Source: an uncultured Clostridia bacterium | GTDB taxonomy: Bacteria; Bacillota; Clostridia; Oscillospirales; Acutalibacteraceae | Direction of reading: 5' to 3' | Assembly: GCA_944412495.1 (NCBI GenBank) | Contig: CALYBL010000018.1 | Coordinates: forward strand, 1-64,000 | DNA length: 64,000 bases | Shown: one piece after another, positions 54,212 to 63,841 of the stretch | Position numbering within the stretch: the first letter of the stretch is position 1 | How the letters are laid out: the number at the start of each line of letters is the position of its first letter | Position numbers and translations under genes: made by a program | The notes under the pieces: generated by a model | Told to the model about the DNA's origin: nothing | The model's input: the letters and a program-made list of their open reading frames with translations, nothing else | Database searches by the model: none

Positions 54212-54997
54212 TCACAGCCTGCGAAAGCGCTTGTATCTGTATTCCGGCAGCTTGCCGGCAGGCACCTGCGAGAGTATATCGAGGCTGCGCGAAATAAAAT
54301 CGTCTATAGCCGCTGCGACTGCTTCGGCGTCGGCCTGCGCTCCCTCCTCCGGCTCAGGTATTATCTCCTCGATAATATCAAGCTTTAACAGCTCGTCGGC
54401 CGTTATCTTCATAACGTCCGCCGCCTGCTCCGCCTTTTGCGCGTCCTTCCAGAGAATCGCCGCAAACCCCTCCGGTGAGAGTATGGAATACACAGAGTTT
54501 TCCAGCATTGCAATACGGTCGGCCACCGCCAGCGCAAGCGCGCCGCCGCTGCCGCCCTCGCCTATAAATACGCTTATTATTGGAACTCTGAGCGCCATCA
54601 TTTCCTCTAAATTCCTGGCAATCGCCTCGCCCATGCCGCGCTCCTCTGCGCCCATGCCGCAGTATGCGCCCTGGGTATCGACAAAGTTGATTATCGGCCG
54701 GCCGAATTTTTCCGCCTGCTTCATAAGACGCAGCGATTTGCGGTAGCCCTCCGGGTGAGGTGAGCCGAAATTACGCTGAGCCTTGTCCTTTACATCAGTT
54801 CCCTTTTCCTCGCCGATAACCGTCACGGGCGTGCCCTTATACATGGCTATTCCGCCGATAACCGCGGCATCGTCGGCAAAATTCCTGTCGCCGTGCAGCT
54901 CAATAAAATCGGTAAATAACTTATTTATGTAATACTGCGCCGTCGGACGGTTCATCATTCTGGCAATTTTTATCTTTTCCCATGCCGATTTACTCAT
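54212..54997 (-). CDS. accA: Acetyl-CoA carboxylase carboxyltransferase subunit alpha
   Basis: A 261-residue subunit that with AccD moves the carboxyl group from biotin to acetyl-CoA. It has the crotonase-like fold with AAVIGGIAMYKGTPVTVIGEEKG, FGSPHPEGYRKSLRLM, FVDTQGAYCGMGAEERG and EGGSGGALALAVADRI, the oxyanion part. It is shorter than the E. coli protein at the N-terminus, as is normal for Clostridia. Its ATG overlaps the accD stop (ATGA). A broken copy of its 5' part lies about 420 bases past its 3' end. Confidence 0.96.
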   Translation of the reverse strand: MSKSAWEKIKIARMMNRPTAQYYINKLFTDFIELHGDRNFADDAAVIGGIAMYKGTPVTVIGEEKGTDVKDKAQRNFGSPHPEGYRKSLRLMKQAEKFGRPIINFVDTQGAYCGMGAEERGMGEAIARNLEEMMALRVPIISVFIGEGGSGGALALAVADRIAMLENSVYSILSPEGFAAILWKDAQKAEQAADVMKITADELLKLDIIEEIIPEPEEGAQADAEAVAAAIDDFISRSLDILSQVPAGKLPEYRYKRFRRL

Positions 54998-55869
54998 TTT
55001 GTCCCCTCCGTTTTGTGCAGCATAAGTATTTTGCGTATGTTTTCCTTGAGGTCCTTGCGCTCACTTATCAGGTCGACAAAGCCATGCTCGCACGCAAACT
55101 CCGCCGTCTGAAAGTCCTTAGGCAGCTTCTGCTTTATTGTCTGCTCTATTACCCTTTTGCCGGCAAAGCCTATCAGCGCGCCCTTTTCTGCGATTATTAT
55201 ATCGCCGAGGCTGGCAAAGCTCGCCGTCACACCGCCGGTCGTAGGATTGGTTATAACGGTGATATAAAGCAGGCCCTTCTGCGAGTGCTTCTCCAAGGCA
55301 CCGCTTATCTTCGCCATCTGCATCAGAGAGACTATCCCCTCCTGCATCCTTGCGCCGCCGGAGGTGGTGAATATCACAATAGGAAGTCCGTTTTTAGTGG
55401 CATATTCTACCGTCCTGGTTATCGCCTCGCCGACGTAATAGCCCATAGAGCCCATCATAAAAAAGCTGTTCATTATACATGCGGCGGTTTTATAGCCGCC
55501 TATCTCGCCTACCCCGCAGAGCACAGCATCCTGACTGCCGCAGGACTTGCGGCTGGCCTCTAATTTTTCCATGTAGCCCGGAAAGTCCAGAGGATTAGAC
55601 GTACCGATGTCATCATAATCAAACGCCGTGAAGGTCCCGACGTCAAAGGTAAAGTCCACACGCTCCTGCGGCGTAAGACGAAAATGATATGAACACAGCG
55701 GACAGACCTTCAGGTTATTCATGAGCATCTTTTCATAAAGCGCCCTGTTGCAGCCGTTGCATTTTGCCCATATTTTATCGTCTATCTCCGGACGCAGCGT
55801 TTCCTCATTGCCCTTGCTGCCGGACTTGAACTCTTCTTTATTCTTGTTAAATAAATCTTTTATTTGCAT
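54994..55869 (-). CDS. accD: Acetyl-CoA carboxylase carboxyltransferase subunit beta
   Basis: A 291-residue partner of AccA. The N-terminal zinc ribbon has Cys37, Cys40, Cys56 and Cys59 (CNGC and CPLC). The body has AVLCGVGEIGGYKTAACIMN, GSMGYYVGEAITR, FTTSGGARMQEGI and VITNPTTGGVTASFA. Translationally coupled to accA. Start without a strong alternative. Confidence 0.97.
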   Translation of the reverse strand: MQIKDLFNKNKEEFKSGSKGNEETLRPEIDDKIWAKCNGCNRALYEKMLMNNLKVCPLCSYHFRLTPQERVDFTFDVGTFTAFDYDDIGTSNPLDFPGYMEKLEASRKSCGSQDAVLCGVGEIGGYKTAACIMNSFFMMGSMGYYVGEAITRTVEYATKNGLPIVIFTTSGGARMQEGIVSLMQMAKISGALEKHSQKGLLYITVITNPTTGGVTASFASLGDIIIAEKGALIGFAGKRVIEQTIKQKLPKDFQTAEFACEHGFVDLISERKDLKENIRKILMLHKTEGTK

Positions 55870-55971
55870 GTGCAGACCCTCTGTCGTTTCGGCAATCGCC
55901 GGATTTGATACATATAAATATTATAAACTAGCGGCGCATATTGTCAACGCCTGCCGGTAAATTACGGCCAT

Positions 55972-57333
55972 TTACTCTGAACGCCGCTTTTTTTCCTGCA
56001 TCAGTCTCTCTATTGTATCGGTGGTATAGCTTCCGGAGGCAAATTCCTCGCTGCTTATTAAATCGTACTGAAAGAGCACGTTAGTTTTTATGCCGTCGAT
56101 TATCATCTCCGACAGCGCCGCTTTCATCTTTGCAATTGCGTCCTCCCTTGTCTGGCCAAGCACGATAAGCTTGCCGACCATGGAGTCGTAATATGACGGC
56201 AGCTCGTAGTCCTGATAAAGCTGCGTATCGAATCTGACGCCGTTGCCACCCGGTATGAAGAGCTGATGCACCCTCCCAAAGGTCGGACGAAAGCCCTTGT
56301 CCGGGTCCTCGGCGTTTATGCGGCATTCTATCGAATGGCCGCGCATCTGCACATCGCTCTGCGTCATGTCAAGCCTCCCGCCGGCGGCTATCTCTATCTG
56401 CTTCTTAACTATATCTATGCCGGTGACCATTTCGGTTATGGGGTGCTCCACCTGAATACGGGTGTTCATCTCCATAAAATAGAAATTTCCGTCGCCGTCC
56501 AGCAAAAACTCAACCGTGCCGGCATTGGCGTAGCCGCAGGACTTCGCCGCGCGCACGGCGGCTTCTCCCATTTTCTGCCGCGTATCGTCAGAGAGCACGA
56601 CGCACGGCGTCTCCTCTATCACCTTCTGCTTGCGGCGCTGCATGGAGCAGTCCCTCTCAAACAGATGAACGACATTGCCCATCTCGTCCGCCAGTATCTG
56701 AAATTCAATATGCTTTGTATCGGTAAGCAGCTTCTCCATGTATACGCCGCCGTTGCCGAAATACGCCTGTGCCTCGTCGGACGCCTCTTTGTAGGCGCGC
56801 TCAAGAGAATCCATATCCTCCGAAACGCGCATGCCGCGGCCGCCGCCGCCGGCCGACGCCTTAATAAGCAGAGGAAAGCCTATCTCACCGGCAAGACTTT
56901 TCGCCGCTTCTATCGACTCTACCTCGCCGTCTGAGCCGGGAATCGTCGGTACGCCGTTTTCCTTCATCGTGCGCTTGGCCTCCGATTTATCTCCCAGCAG
57001 GCGTATGCTCTGCGCGCTCGGACCTATGAACTTTATGCCGCTGCGCTCGCATATCTCGGCAAACTCCGGGTTTTCCGACAAGAAGCCAAATCCCGGATGT
57101 ATTGCGTCAACGCCCTTGTTGTAAGCCGCCGCCATGATGTTCTGCACGTTTAAATAGCTGTCTGCAGGCCGGTTGCCGCCTACGCACACCACCTCATCGG
57201 CGATATACGCGTGCAGGCTGTCCCTGTCCGCCTCCGACACTATCGCAACAGTGGATATGTCCATCTCCTTGCAGGCACGGATTATCCTTACGGCTATTTC
57301 ACCGCGGTTGGCTATGAGTATCTTTTTGAACAT
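55972..57333 (-). CDS. accC: Acetyl-CoA carboxylase biotin carboxylase subunit
   Basis: A 453-residue ATP-grasp enzyme that carboxylates biotin on AccB. Motifs: ILIANRGEIAVRIIRA at 5-20, IHPGFGFLSENPEFA, KASAGGGGRGMRV (ATP loop), ECRINAEDP and the biotin-site MNTRIQVEHPITE. Length is normal. GGAGG lies 13 bases from the ATG. Middle of the acc/fab cluster; 102 bases before accD. Confidence 0.97.
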   Translation of the reverse strand: MFKKILIANRGEIAVRIIRACKEMDISTVAIVSEADRDSLHAYIADEVVCVGGNRPADSYLNVQNIMAAAYNKGVDAIHPGFGFLSENPEFAEICERSGIKFIGPSAQSIRLLGDKSEAKRTMKENGVPTIPGSDGEVESIEAAKSLAGEIGFPLLIKASAGGGGRGMRVSEDMDSLERAYKEASDEAQAYFGNGGVYMEKLLTDTKHIEFQILADEMGNVVHLFERDCSMQRRKQKVIEETPCVVLSDDTRQKMGEAAVRAAKSCGYANAGTVEFLLDGDGNFYFMEMNTRIQVEHPITEMVTGIDIVKKQIEIAAGGRLDMTQSDVQMRGHSIECRINAEDPDKGFRPTFGRVHQLFIPGGNGVRFDTQLYQDYELPSYYDSMVGKLIVLGQTREDAIAKMKAALSEMIIDGIKTNVLFQYDLISSEEFASGSYTTDTIERLMQEKKRRSE

Positions 57334-57577
57334 TTACGCTACAACTCCTCCGCCGGCTGCCCGGCGAATTTATGATATATAAGCAGACTGCAAAATTGAA
57401 ATTCTATTTGAGCCGCGCCGGCTATCATATGGAAAACAGAAAAAGACAAACCATATATCGGCAGCAGGTCTTTATATGCCGCCGGCAATTTATAATGGAG
57501 GTATTCCCCGACGAACGGCTGTTCAATTATTACTCAATTTTGCACATTGAACACATACACATCAATTACCAGCTATG

Positions 57578-58003
57578 CTAATCGCCTATTATAAAGGTGA
57601 CCTCGCAGGAGCAGGCAAGCTCGCCGTTTACCGTGGCTCTGCAGGCGCCCACACCGACGCGGCTCTTCATCTTTATAAGCTCAACCTCAAGGCGGAGCGT
57701 GTCTCCCGGCACTACCATGTGCCGGAACTTTGCCTCTTTGATACCGCCAAGAAAGCCTATTTTGCCTTTAAACTGCGGAAGCGCGAGTACCGCCGCCGCG
57801 CCAACCTGTGAGAGCGCCTCTATCATAAGCACGCCCGGCATTACCTTTTTCTGAGGAAAATGCCCTTTAAAATAATACTCGTCCTCCCTCACGTGCTTAA
57901 GCCCCACGGCACGCTTGCCGGGCTCAAACTCCGTTATCTCGTCAACCAGCAGAAACGGGTCGCGATGCGGGATGAGCTCCATAATCTGCTCTCTGTTAAG
58001 CAT
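57578..58003 (-). CDS. fabZ: 3-hydroxyacyl-[ACP] dehydratase FabZ
   Basis: A 141-residue hot-dog-fold dehydratase of the elongation cycle. LIPHRDPFLLVDEI at residues 9-22 and HFPQKKVMPGVLMIEALSQVGA near 48-69 hold the catalytic His and Glu. The ATG at 58003 is chosen by GAGGTG spacing; an upstream reading adds three residues. A 622-base spacer with a gene relic separates it from accB, so the cluster is interrupted here. Confidence 0.96.
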   Translation of the reverse strand: MLNREQIMELIPHRDPFLLVDEITEFEPGKRAVGLKHVREDEYYFKGHFPQKKVMPGVLMIEALSQVGAAAVLALPQFKGKIGFLGGIKEAKFRHMVVPGDTLRLEVELIKMKSRVGVGACRATVNGELACSCEVTFIIGD

Positions 58004-58625
58004 TAACAACACCTCTTTATAAATACATAAACGTTTGAATTCACTTTTACAGCTCTACGGCAGTCGTTTGTCCTTCCGAAATCAGACGCAGGATAGGGCG
58101 GCAGGGTCGTTTTGGTACCGGCCCGACATAATAAATAAAAGACCAATGAAGAACCGTCCAAGATTCACTCGGGAATATTATGCAGTGTTACTGCGTTTAT
58201 TCTTTAAGGGCCAGGCATTTTCGAATCCTGAACATTTTTTTGCATCGGAATTTTCTTGACAAAACCAAATCTGATGCTTGCAGCATTTCAATGCAGCCCG
58301 CGTCGGCCGCTGCTCAAACTGATTTATAATCAGCTGCTGCCCTTCGGGCTGCTTTTGATGCCTGAAATTTCACTATTAGACACGCTGAACTCACACACCG
58401 CTTCTGCCATATGACGTAAGGTTTGTCACAGCTGCAAGCACGTGCCTGTTAAGGTCATACGCTAAATTTCAGCCGCCGTGAGCGCGCAGCGCGGTGTAAG
58501 CCTTCTGTCTCATACCATTACAGTACCTGCGCCAAACCATTGCCGTACGGCAAAAGCAAGGCTGCACCTTCTTCAGGCCATTTTCAGTGATAAATTCATA
58601 CTTTGCTTAAAGCATCCAAAAAGTC
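58004..58625. other. Spacer between fabZ and accB
   Basis: About 620 bases where most Firmicutes have a few. It holds the ZIP relic (58085-58200). The part 58210-58620 has small hairpins such as GCTGCCCTTCGGGCTGC near 58336, but nothing coding. Confidence 0.5.
58085..58200 (-). pseudogene. Relic of a ZIP metal transporter
   Basis: A minus-strand frame reads INAVTLHNIPE-stop, the conserved core of the ZIP family; the intact gene at 8979 has LAVTLHNIPEG. Farther on, GCGGCAGGGTCG matches GCAGCAGGGTCG of the intact gene, and CTCGGGAATATTATGCAGTGTTA differs by one base from the intact sequence in its first 20. The frame is broken on both sides. Confidence 0.75.
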
Positions 58626-59096
58626 CTATTTCTTCACCTTGGCGAGCAGCTGTCCGAATTCGACCTGGTCGCCGTCATTGCACATGAACTCAACCAGCTC
58701 GCCGGAGACTTCCGCCTCGATATCGCACATCATCTTCATGGCCTCTATAGCACATATGACTGTGTCGGGCGCAATCTTATCGCCGGGCTTTATCTCCGGA
58801 CGGCCGAGCTTTTTAAGCGAGTTGAAGATACCAACCATAGGCGATTTTATATAGTCATAGCTCGCGTCGTCAGCCTCCGCAGGCTTTGGCGCTGCTACCG
58901 GAACTGCGGCAGAGGTAATTTCCGCAGGCTGCGCAGGCGCCGCCTCGGTAGCATGTGCGGCAGGCTGTAACGGCGACGATGAACTGATAATGCCGTTTTC
59001 AACTCTTACCTTAAAGCCGTTCTCCTCCACCTCAAGCGCGGATACGCCGTTGGCCTTTGCAATGGCTATTAGCTCCTTTATAACATTGATATCCAT
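58626..59096 (-). CDS. accB: Biotin carboxyl carrier protein of acetyl-CoA carboxylase
   Basis: A 156-residue protein that carries biotin for AccC and AccAD. N-terminal helix at 1-20, a Pro/Ala-rich linker at 42-78, and the biotinyl domain at 80-156 with the acceptor Lys121 in EAMKMM. GGAGG lies before the ATG. It is 13 bases from fabF, upstream on the same strand. Confidence 0.97.
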   Translation of the reverse strand: MDINVIKELIAIAKANGVSALEVEENGFKVRVENGIISSSSPLQPAAHATEAAPAQPAEITSAAVPVAAPKPAEADDASYDYIKSPMVGIFNSLKKLGRPEIKPGDKIAPDTVICAIEAMKMMCDIEAEVSGELVEFMCNDGDQVEFGQLLAKVKK

Positions 59097-59108
59097 AAAG
59101 CTTCCTCC

Positions 59109-60347
59109 TTAATCTTCAAAGCGCTTAAAGGCAAGCGTGGCGTTGTGGCCGCCAAAGCCCAGAGAATTTGAAATGGCGTAGCTGAGCTCCTGACTGCGTC
59201 CCTTGCCCGGTACATAGTCGAGGTCAAGCCCCTCCTCCGGCTGCGTAAGATTTATCGTCGGAGGTATAAAGCCTTCGGAGAGCGCCTTTATGCAAATTAT
59301 CGACTCTACCGCGCCGGCCGCGCCGAGCATATGCCCTGTCATTGACTTGGTCGACGACACGGGTATGCCGTAGGCATCGGCGCCGAAAACGTTCTTTATT
59401 GCTAAAGTCTCCAGCCTGTCGTTCGGCGGAGTGCTGGTGCCGTGCGCGTTGATGTATGATACCTCAGAGGGGGATATGCCCGCATCCTTTATCGCGATGC
59501 GCATGGCCTCTGCTGCACCGCTGCCGTCGGGGGCCGGCGACGTTATGTGATATGCGTCGCATGTTGCGCCGTAGCCGACTATCTCGCCGTATATTTTTGC
59601 ACCGCGCTCCCTTGCGGAGTCATAATCCTCAAGTATGAGCATTCCTGCGCCCTCTCCCATTACAAAGCCGTCGCGGTCCTTGTCAAAGGGGGTCGAGCTT
59701 TTATTCGGGTCGTTTCTCGTCGAAAGCGCCATCATGTTCGAAAAGCCCGCCAGTGCAAACGGGGTAATAACTGCCTCGGCGCCGCCGGTTATAACCGCCT
59801 TTGCCTTGGACGCGCATATGAGGTTATACGCCTCGCCTATTGCATCGGTGCCGGAGGCGCAGGCCGTGACCACGCAGTGGCTGACTCCCTTTGCCCCGAA
59901 TCTTATCGAAATGTTTCCGGCGAGTATATTGGGTATTATCATCGGAATCATAAAGGGAGATACCTTTGACGGCCCCTTCTCCATAAGCTTTATATGCTCC
60001 GACTCCCACGTAGTCATGCCGCCGATGCCGGAGCCCGTTATAACGGCTATATCCTCCTTGGCTATGCCGGAATTCTCCAGTCCGCTCTGGTCATACGCCT
60101 GCACGGCAGCAGCGATGCCGAAGTGGCAGAATCTGTCCAGCCGGCGCAGCTCCTTTTTCTCTATATATTCCGTGGGGTCGAAATTTTTTACCTCCGCCGC
60201 AACCTTAGCCTTGTGGTCGGTCGTGTCGAACAGCGTTATATAATCTATTCCGTTTTTGCCGTTCTTTATGCTTTCCCACATTTCGTCCACATTGTTGCCC
60301 ACCGGAGTTACGGCGCCCATACCCGTTACAACTACACGTTTTTTCAT
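59109..60347 (-). CDS. fabF: 3-oxoacyl-[ACP] synthase II
   Basis: A 412-residue condensing enzyme that extends acyl-ACP with malonyl-ACP. Active-site Cys163 (VTACASGTDAIG) and two His (NAHGTSTPPND and KSMTGHMLGAAGA) are present. The ATG at 60347, giving MKKRVVVTGMGAVTP, follows AGGAGAGG; the longer frame is spurious. Downstream of fabG by 100 bases. Confidence 0.97.
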   Translation of the reverse strand: MKKRVVVTGMGAVTPVGNNVDEMWESIKNGKNGIDYITLFDTTDHKAKVAAEVKNFDPTEYIEKKELRRLDRFCHFGIAAAVQAYDQSGLENSGIAKEDIAVITGSGIGGMTTWESEHIKLMEKGPSKVSPFMIPMIIPNILAGNISIRFGAKGVSHCVVTACASGTDAIGEAYNLICASKAKAVITGGAEAVITPFALAGFSNMMALSTRNDPNKSSTPFDKDRDGFVMGEGAGMLILEDYDSARERGAKIYGEIVGYGATCDAYHITSPAPDGSGAAEAMRIAIKDAGISPSEVSYINAHGTSTPPNDRLETLAIKNVFGADAYGIPVSSTKSMTGHMLGAAGAVESIICIKALSEGFIPPTINLTQPEEGLDLDYVPGKGRSQELSYAISNSLGFGGHNATLAFKRFED

Positions 60348-60447
60348 AAGTCCTCTCCTAAAAAAATATTTTATACGGCTCTGCCTAAGGCAAGACGGCG
60401 AACAGCATACACTGAAATCCAGCCGCCGCAAACACAGCCGTGAAAAA

Positions 60448-61200
60448 TTAAACGCTCATACAGCCGTCTATCTCTATTACCTGCCCCGATATATACGACG
60501 CCTGCTCAGAGGCTAAGAAAAGCGCTAAAGCAGCCACTTCCTCCGCACGGCCAAACCGTCTGAGCGATATGCGTTCCAGCATCTTCGACTTGAGCTCGTC
60601 GCTGAGGATGCTTGTCATATCGGTCTCTATAAATCCGGGAGCAATGGCGTTCACCCTTATGCCCCTTGCGCCGAGCTCCTTGGCAAGCGACTTTGTAAGC
60701 CCTATTATCCCCGCCTTGGACGCGCTGTAATTAGCCTGTCCCGCATTGCCGTGCAGTCCGACCACCGATGACATGTTTATTATACAGCCGCTCTTATTGC
60801 GGAACATAAAGCGGCCGGCATGCCGCGACATGTTGAAGGTACCGGTCAGATTCGCCGCGATTACGCTGTCAAAGGCGCTGTTATCCATCTTTACAAACAG
60901 CCCGTCGCGCGTTATTCCGGCGTTGTTGACGAGTATGTCTATACCGCCGAAATCGGAGATTATACGCTCTACCGTTTCCTCGCATTTGTCATAATCCGCC
61001 ACATCGCACTCATAAAGCTCAGCCCTTGCACCCATATCCGCATAGTATTTGGCCGTCTCGGCACGTTTTTGGTCGGAAATGCTGCGTGATATCACTGCCA
61101 CCGCCGCACCGGCGCGTGCAAAAGCCTCGGCCGTCGCTTTGCCTATGCCCTTTAGGCCGCCGGTTATCACGGCCGTTTTTCCAGTGAGATTTATGTCCAT
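60448..61200 (-). CDS. fabG: 3-oxoacyl-[ACP] reductase
   Basis: A 250-residue short-chain dehydrogenase that reduces 3-oxoacyl-ACP with NADPH. The cofactor motif is TGGLKGIGKATA at 13-24; NNAGITRDGL and the Ser-Tyr-Lys set in MSSVVGLHG and ANYSASKAG are complete; IAPGFIETDM follows. The ATG at 61200 is preferred because a start two codons earlier touches the GGAGG site. Confidence 0.96.
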   Translation of the reverse strand: MDINLTGKTAVITGGLKGIGKATAEAFARAGAAVAVISRSISDQKRAETAKYYADMGARAELYECDVADYDKCEETVERIISDFGGIDILVNNAGITRDGLFVKMDNSAFDSVIAANLTGTFNMSRHAGRFMFRNKSGCIINMSSVVGLHGNAGQANYSASKAGIIGLTKSLAKELGARGIRVNAIAPGFIETDMTSILSDELKSKMLERISLRRFGRAEEVAALALFLASEQASYISGQVIEIDGCMSV

Positions 61201-61430
61201 ATACATCCTCCGTAATAATATTATTTCGGCTCTGTCCGAGCCTCGCGCAGTCCGAACGCCGCCTGCCGCTGCACCATGTATGCCGCCCGGTCGATGCGGA
61301 CGGTATTTTTGATGCGAGCTTTTAAAAATCAGGTCTCCTTCCGCTGACTTATTCTCTGCTGTCTTTCTCCATGTAGATTAAGCTTAACAGTCAGCCGGTG
61401 CAGGAAAAGGCACCGTTTATTGACTATGTA

Positions 61431-62351
61431 TTATCTTACAGCCTCCACAGCCTTTATAAGGCCGTCCATATCCTCGGCACAGTAGGCGGGGACGCTCTTG
61501 TCTATCCGCCTTATAAGCCCGCACAGCGTCGAGCCGGCTCCCACCTCGATAAAAGCCTCAGCGCCGTCGTTTATCATGTTGCGCACAGTTTCCTCCCATT
61601 TAACGGGGCTTTTTACCTGTACGCTTATCTGAGACACAAGGTCGCCGCCCTCAAAGGGTCTTGCCGTTACGTTAGAGTATATGGGGATGCGCGGAGATGA
61701 GAGCTGATATTTTGCAAGAAGCTCCTTAAGCTTATCCGCTACACCCGCCATGAGCGGACTGTGAAAGGCTCCGCTCACGCTCAGCGGTATCACCCTCAGC
61801 CCCATTTGGGCTGCTTTTTCGCCGAATTTGGCGAGCGCCGCATTTTCGCCGGCCACAACCGTCTGCTTAGGCGAATTATAATTCACAGGCAATATCATGC
61901 CGGCGTCAGAGGCATACTCCACCGCCTCGTTTATTTTATCAAGAGTGCCGAGCACTGCCGCCATGCCGGATTTTCCGTCACCTGCGGCCTGCGCCATCCA
62001 TTCTCCGCGCTTTGATACTATATCAAGACCGTCTGAAAAGCTGAAAACACCGCCAAAGCAAAGCGCAGAATATTCCCCAAGGCTGAAGCCTGCGGTCATG
62101 GATACCTCAAGGCCGTTTTCGTTAAACAGCTCGCTTAGTGCAGCAGCGCCGGCACAGGACACCGCATAAAGACACGGCTGGGTTATCTCAGTGCGGCTGA
62201 GCTCCTGCTCGCTGCCGTTAAAGCAATATTCAAGCGTGCGGGAGGGTATGGCGTCGAGTATGTCCCTTGCCGCCCGGCTGGCGTCGTAAAAGGATTTCCC
62301 CATACCGGCCTTCTGTGCTCCCTGGCCGGAGAATACTACTGCTATTTTCAT
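61431..62351 (-). CDS. fabD: Malonyl-CoA:ACP transacylase
   Basis: A 306-residue acyltransferase that loads malonyl units onto ACP. VFSGQGAQKAGMG at residues 6-18, the nucleophile Ser90 in AGFSLGEYSAL, and the His in SGAFHSPLM are present. It is 224 bases upstream of fabG and 344 bases downstream of fabH. Confidence 0.96.
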   Translation of the reverse strand: MKIAVVFSGQGAQKAGMGKSFYDASRAARDILDAIPSRTLEYCFNGSEQELSRTEITQPCLYAVSCAGAAALSELFNENGLEVSMTAGFSLGEYSALCFGGVFSFSDGLDIVSKRGEWMAQAAGDGKSGMAAVLGTLDKINEAVEYASDAGMILPVNYNSPKQTVVAGENAALAKFGEKAAQMGLRVIPLSVSGAFHSPLMAGVADKLKELLAKYQLSSPRIPIYSNVTARPFEGGDLVSQISVQVKSPVKWEETVRNMINDGAEAFIEVGAGSTLCGLIRRIDKSVPAYCAEDMDGLIKAVEAVR

Positions 62352-62519
62352 AACAACACTTCCATTAATTCATTTATTCTCAAAAATTATATTAATATAT
62401 AAAAATCACTATCACTATTTTCTATGCTCCGCATATTGACCCTGACTTATCGTATCCGATATGCGGCCAATGTATTTGACTCCAGCCTGTGTGTCAAGCA
62501 CAGGCAATTCAAGCGTTAA
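62352..62519. other. Spacer before fabD, without acpP
   Basis: AT-rich, with a small hairpin CCTGTG..CACAGG near 62486-62504. No acyl carrier protein (no DSL-type phosphopantetheine motif) on either strand. Confidence 0.5.
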
Positions 62520-62693
62520 TCACAAACCAACGGCCCAACCTGATAACAGAGCAATTAAAGAGGCAAACGCCGCCAAGACGGAGAATACGAAGGAAAGCTT
62601 ATCCCCTGCCGTTTCAATATGCGCCTTACTAAAGCGTGCAAGGCCACCAAAGGCAGAGCACACGCGCCAACAGGCCGGACTGCGTATTGACAC
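62520..62693 (-). CDS. Possible small membrane protein after fabH
   Basis: A 57-codon open frame that starts with GTG two bases past the fabH stop, with GGAG (inside the fabH end) 8 bases before it. The C-terminal half is a likely membrane helix (LSFVFSVLAAFASLIALL). No family recognised. It may be a real coupled gene, or a relic; the space is where acpP or fabK usually lies, but neither motif is present. Confidence 0.35.
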   Translation of the reverse strand: MSIRSPACWRVCSAFGGLARFSKAHIETAGDKLSFVFSVLAAFASLIALLSGWAVGL

Positions 62694-62695
62694 AC

Positions 62696-63667
62696 TTACA
62701 TCTCCACAAGCAGTGAGCCGGCGGAAAGGCCGCCGCCAAAGCCTACCATAATTATTTTATCTCCCTTTTTGATAAGGCCCTTGTCCGTCATTTCATCCAG
62801 TGCTATTGGTATGCTCGCCGACGAGGTGTTGCCTACATGGTCGATATTCACGTAAAATTTTTCCTCAGGTATGCCCAGCCTGTGCGCTGCCGATGCTATT
62901 ATCCTGCGGTTGGCCTGGTGCGGAACAATCCAGCTTATATCGTCCGCAGTAAGCCCAGAGGCAGCGAGCATCTGTCTGACGCCGTTTATCACAGAGGTTA
63001 TGCCAAAGGTGAATACCTTATTGCCATTCATCTGCATCTTTGTATAATCAACCTTTTCGCCCTTGTAAAACGGGCTGTCACTTGACGGAAGGCGGCATAA
63101 AAGATATCCGTCTACGTCGTTTATGCCGTCAAGATGATAGGAAATGATACCTCTTCCCTCTCCGCTGCCGAGAATCGCCGCGCCGGCACCGTCGCCGAAC
63201 AGGATGCAGCTTGAACGGTCGGTCCAGTCGGTTATTTTGCTGAGCGTCTCTGCGCCGATTACAAGAGCTGTCTTATATCCGCCGGTCGCCATTAATCCCT
63301 GCGCCACCGAAACGGCATATATAAAGCCGGCACATGCCGTGCCGAACACATCGAGCGCAGGTATGTCCCTCAGCCCTATCGCCTGACGCACCATGCCGGC
63401 CGTAGACGGAAAATTCGTATCCGGAGTTATGGTGGCGCATACCACCAAATCTATCTCGTCCTTGTCTATCCCAGCCTTTTCAATTGCTTTTTTTGCCGCC
63501 TCTGTCCCGAGAGAAACAGTGCTCTCAGTCACTGCGACACGGCGCTGCTTTATGCCGGTGCGTGTATATATCCATTCATCGTTTGTCTCCACCATCCTGC
63601 TCAGGTCGTCATTAGTAACTGTGCCCTGAGGAAGTGCGCTGCCGAAGGAAAGAAAATTTATACCCAA
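62696..63667 (-). CDS. fabH: 3-oxoacyl-[ACP] synthase III
   Basis: A 323-residue enzyme that starts fatty-acid synthesis by condensing acyl-CoA with malonyl-ACP. The catalytic Cys112 (FGTACAGFIYA), His in IVPHQANRRI and Asn in VGNTSSAS are present. I choose the TTG at 63667, giving MGINFLSFGSALP, because AGGGTG is 6 bases upstream; the GTG three codons earlier lies inside that site. First gene of the fab cluster, divergent from DUF4364. Confidence 0.96.
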   Translation of the reverse strand: MGINFLSFGSALPQGTVTNDDLSRMVETNDEWIYTRTGIKQRRVAVTESTVSLGTEAAKKAIEKAGIDKDEIDLVVCATITPDTNFPSTAGMVRQAIGLRDIPALDVFGTACAGFIYAVSVAQGLMATGGYKTALVIGAETLSKITDWTDRSSCILFGDGAGAAILGSGEGRGIISYHLDGINDVDGYLLCRLPSSDSPFYKGEKVDYTKMQMNGNKVFTFGITSVINGVRQMLAASGLTADDISWIVPHQANRRIIASAAHRLGIPEEKFYVNIDHVGNTSSASIPIALDEMTDKGLIKKGDKIIMVGFGGGLSAGSLLVEM

Positions 63668-63841
63668 AATAAACACCCTGCTTCAAGATTTTAAATGCCA
63701 AAAAATAGTAATCCATACTAAATAATTATAAATATTTATAGCCTCAAAGTCAATAAAAGCTTTTAGGGCTTTACGGCGATATTTGCCGCCGCTATTGACG
63801 GACGCTGCCGCAAAGTGTAAAATAAATGCAGGAGGGCTTAT

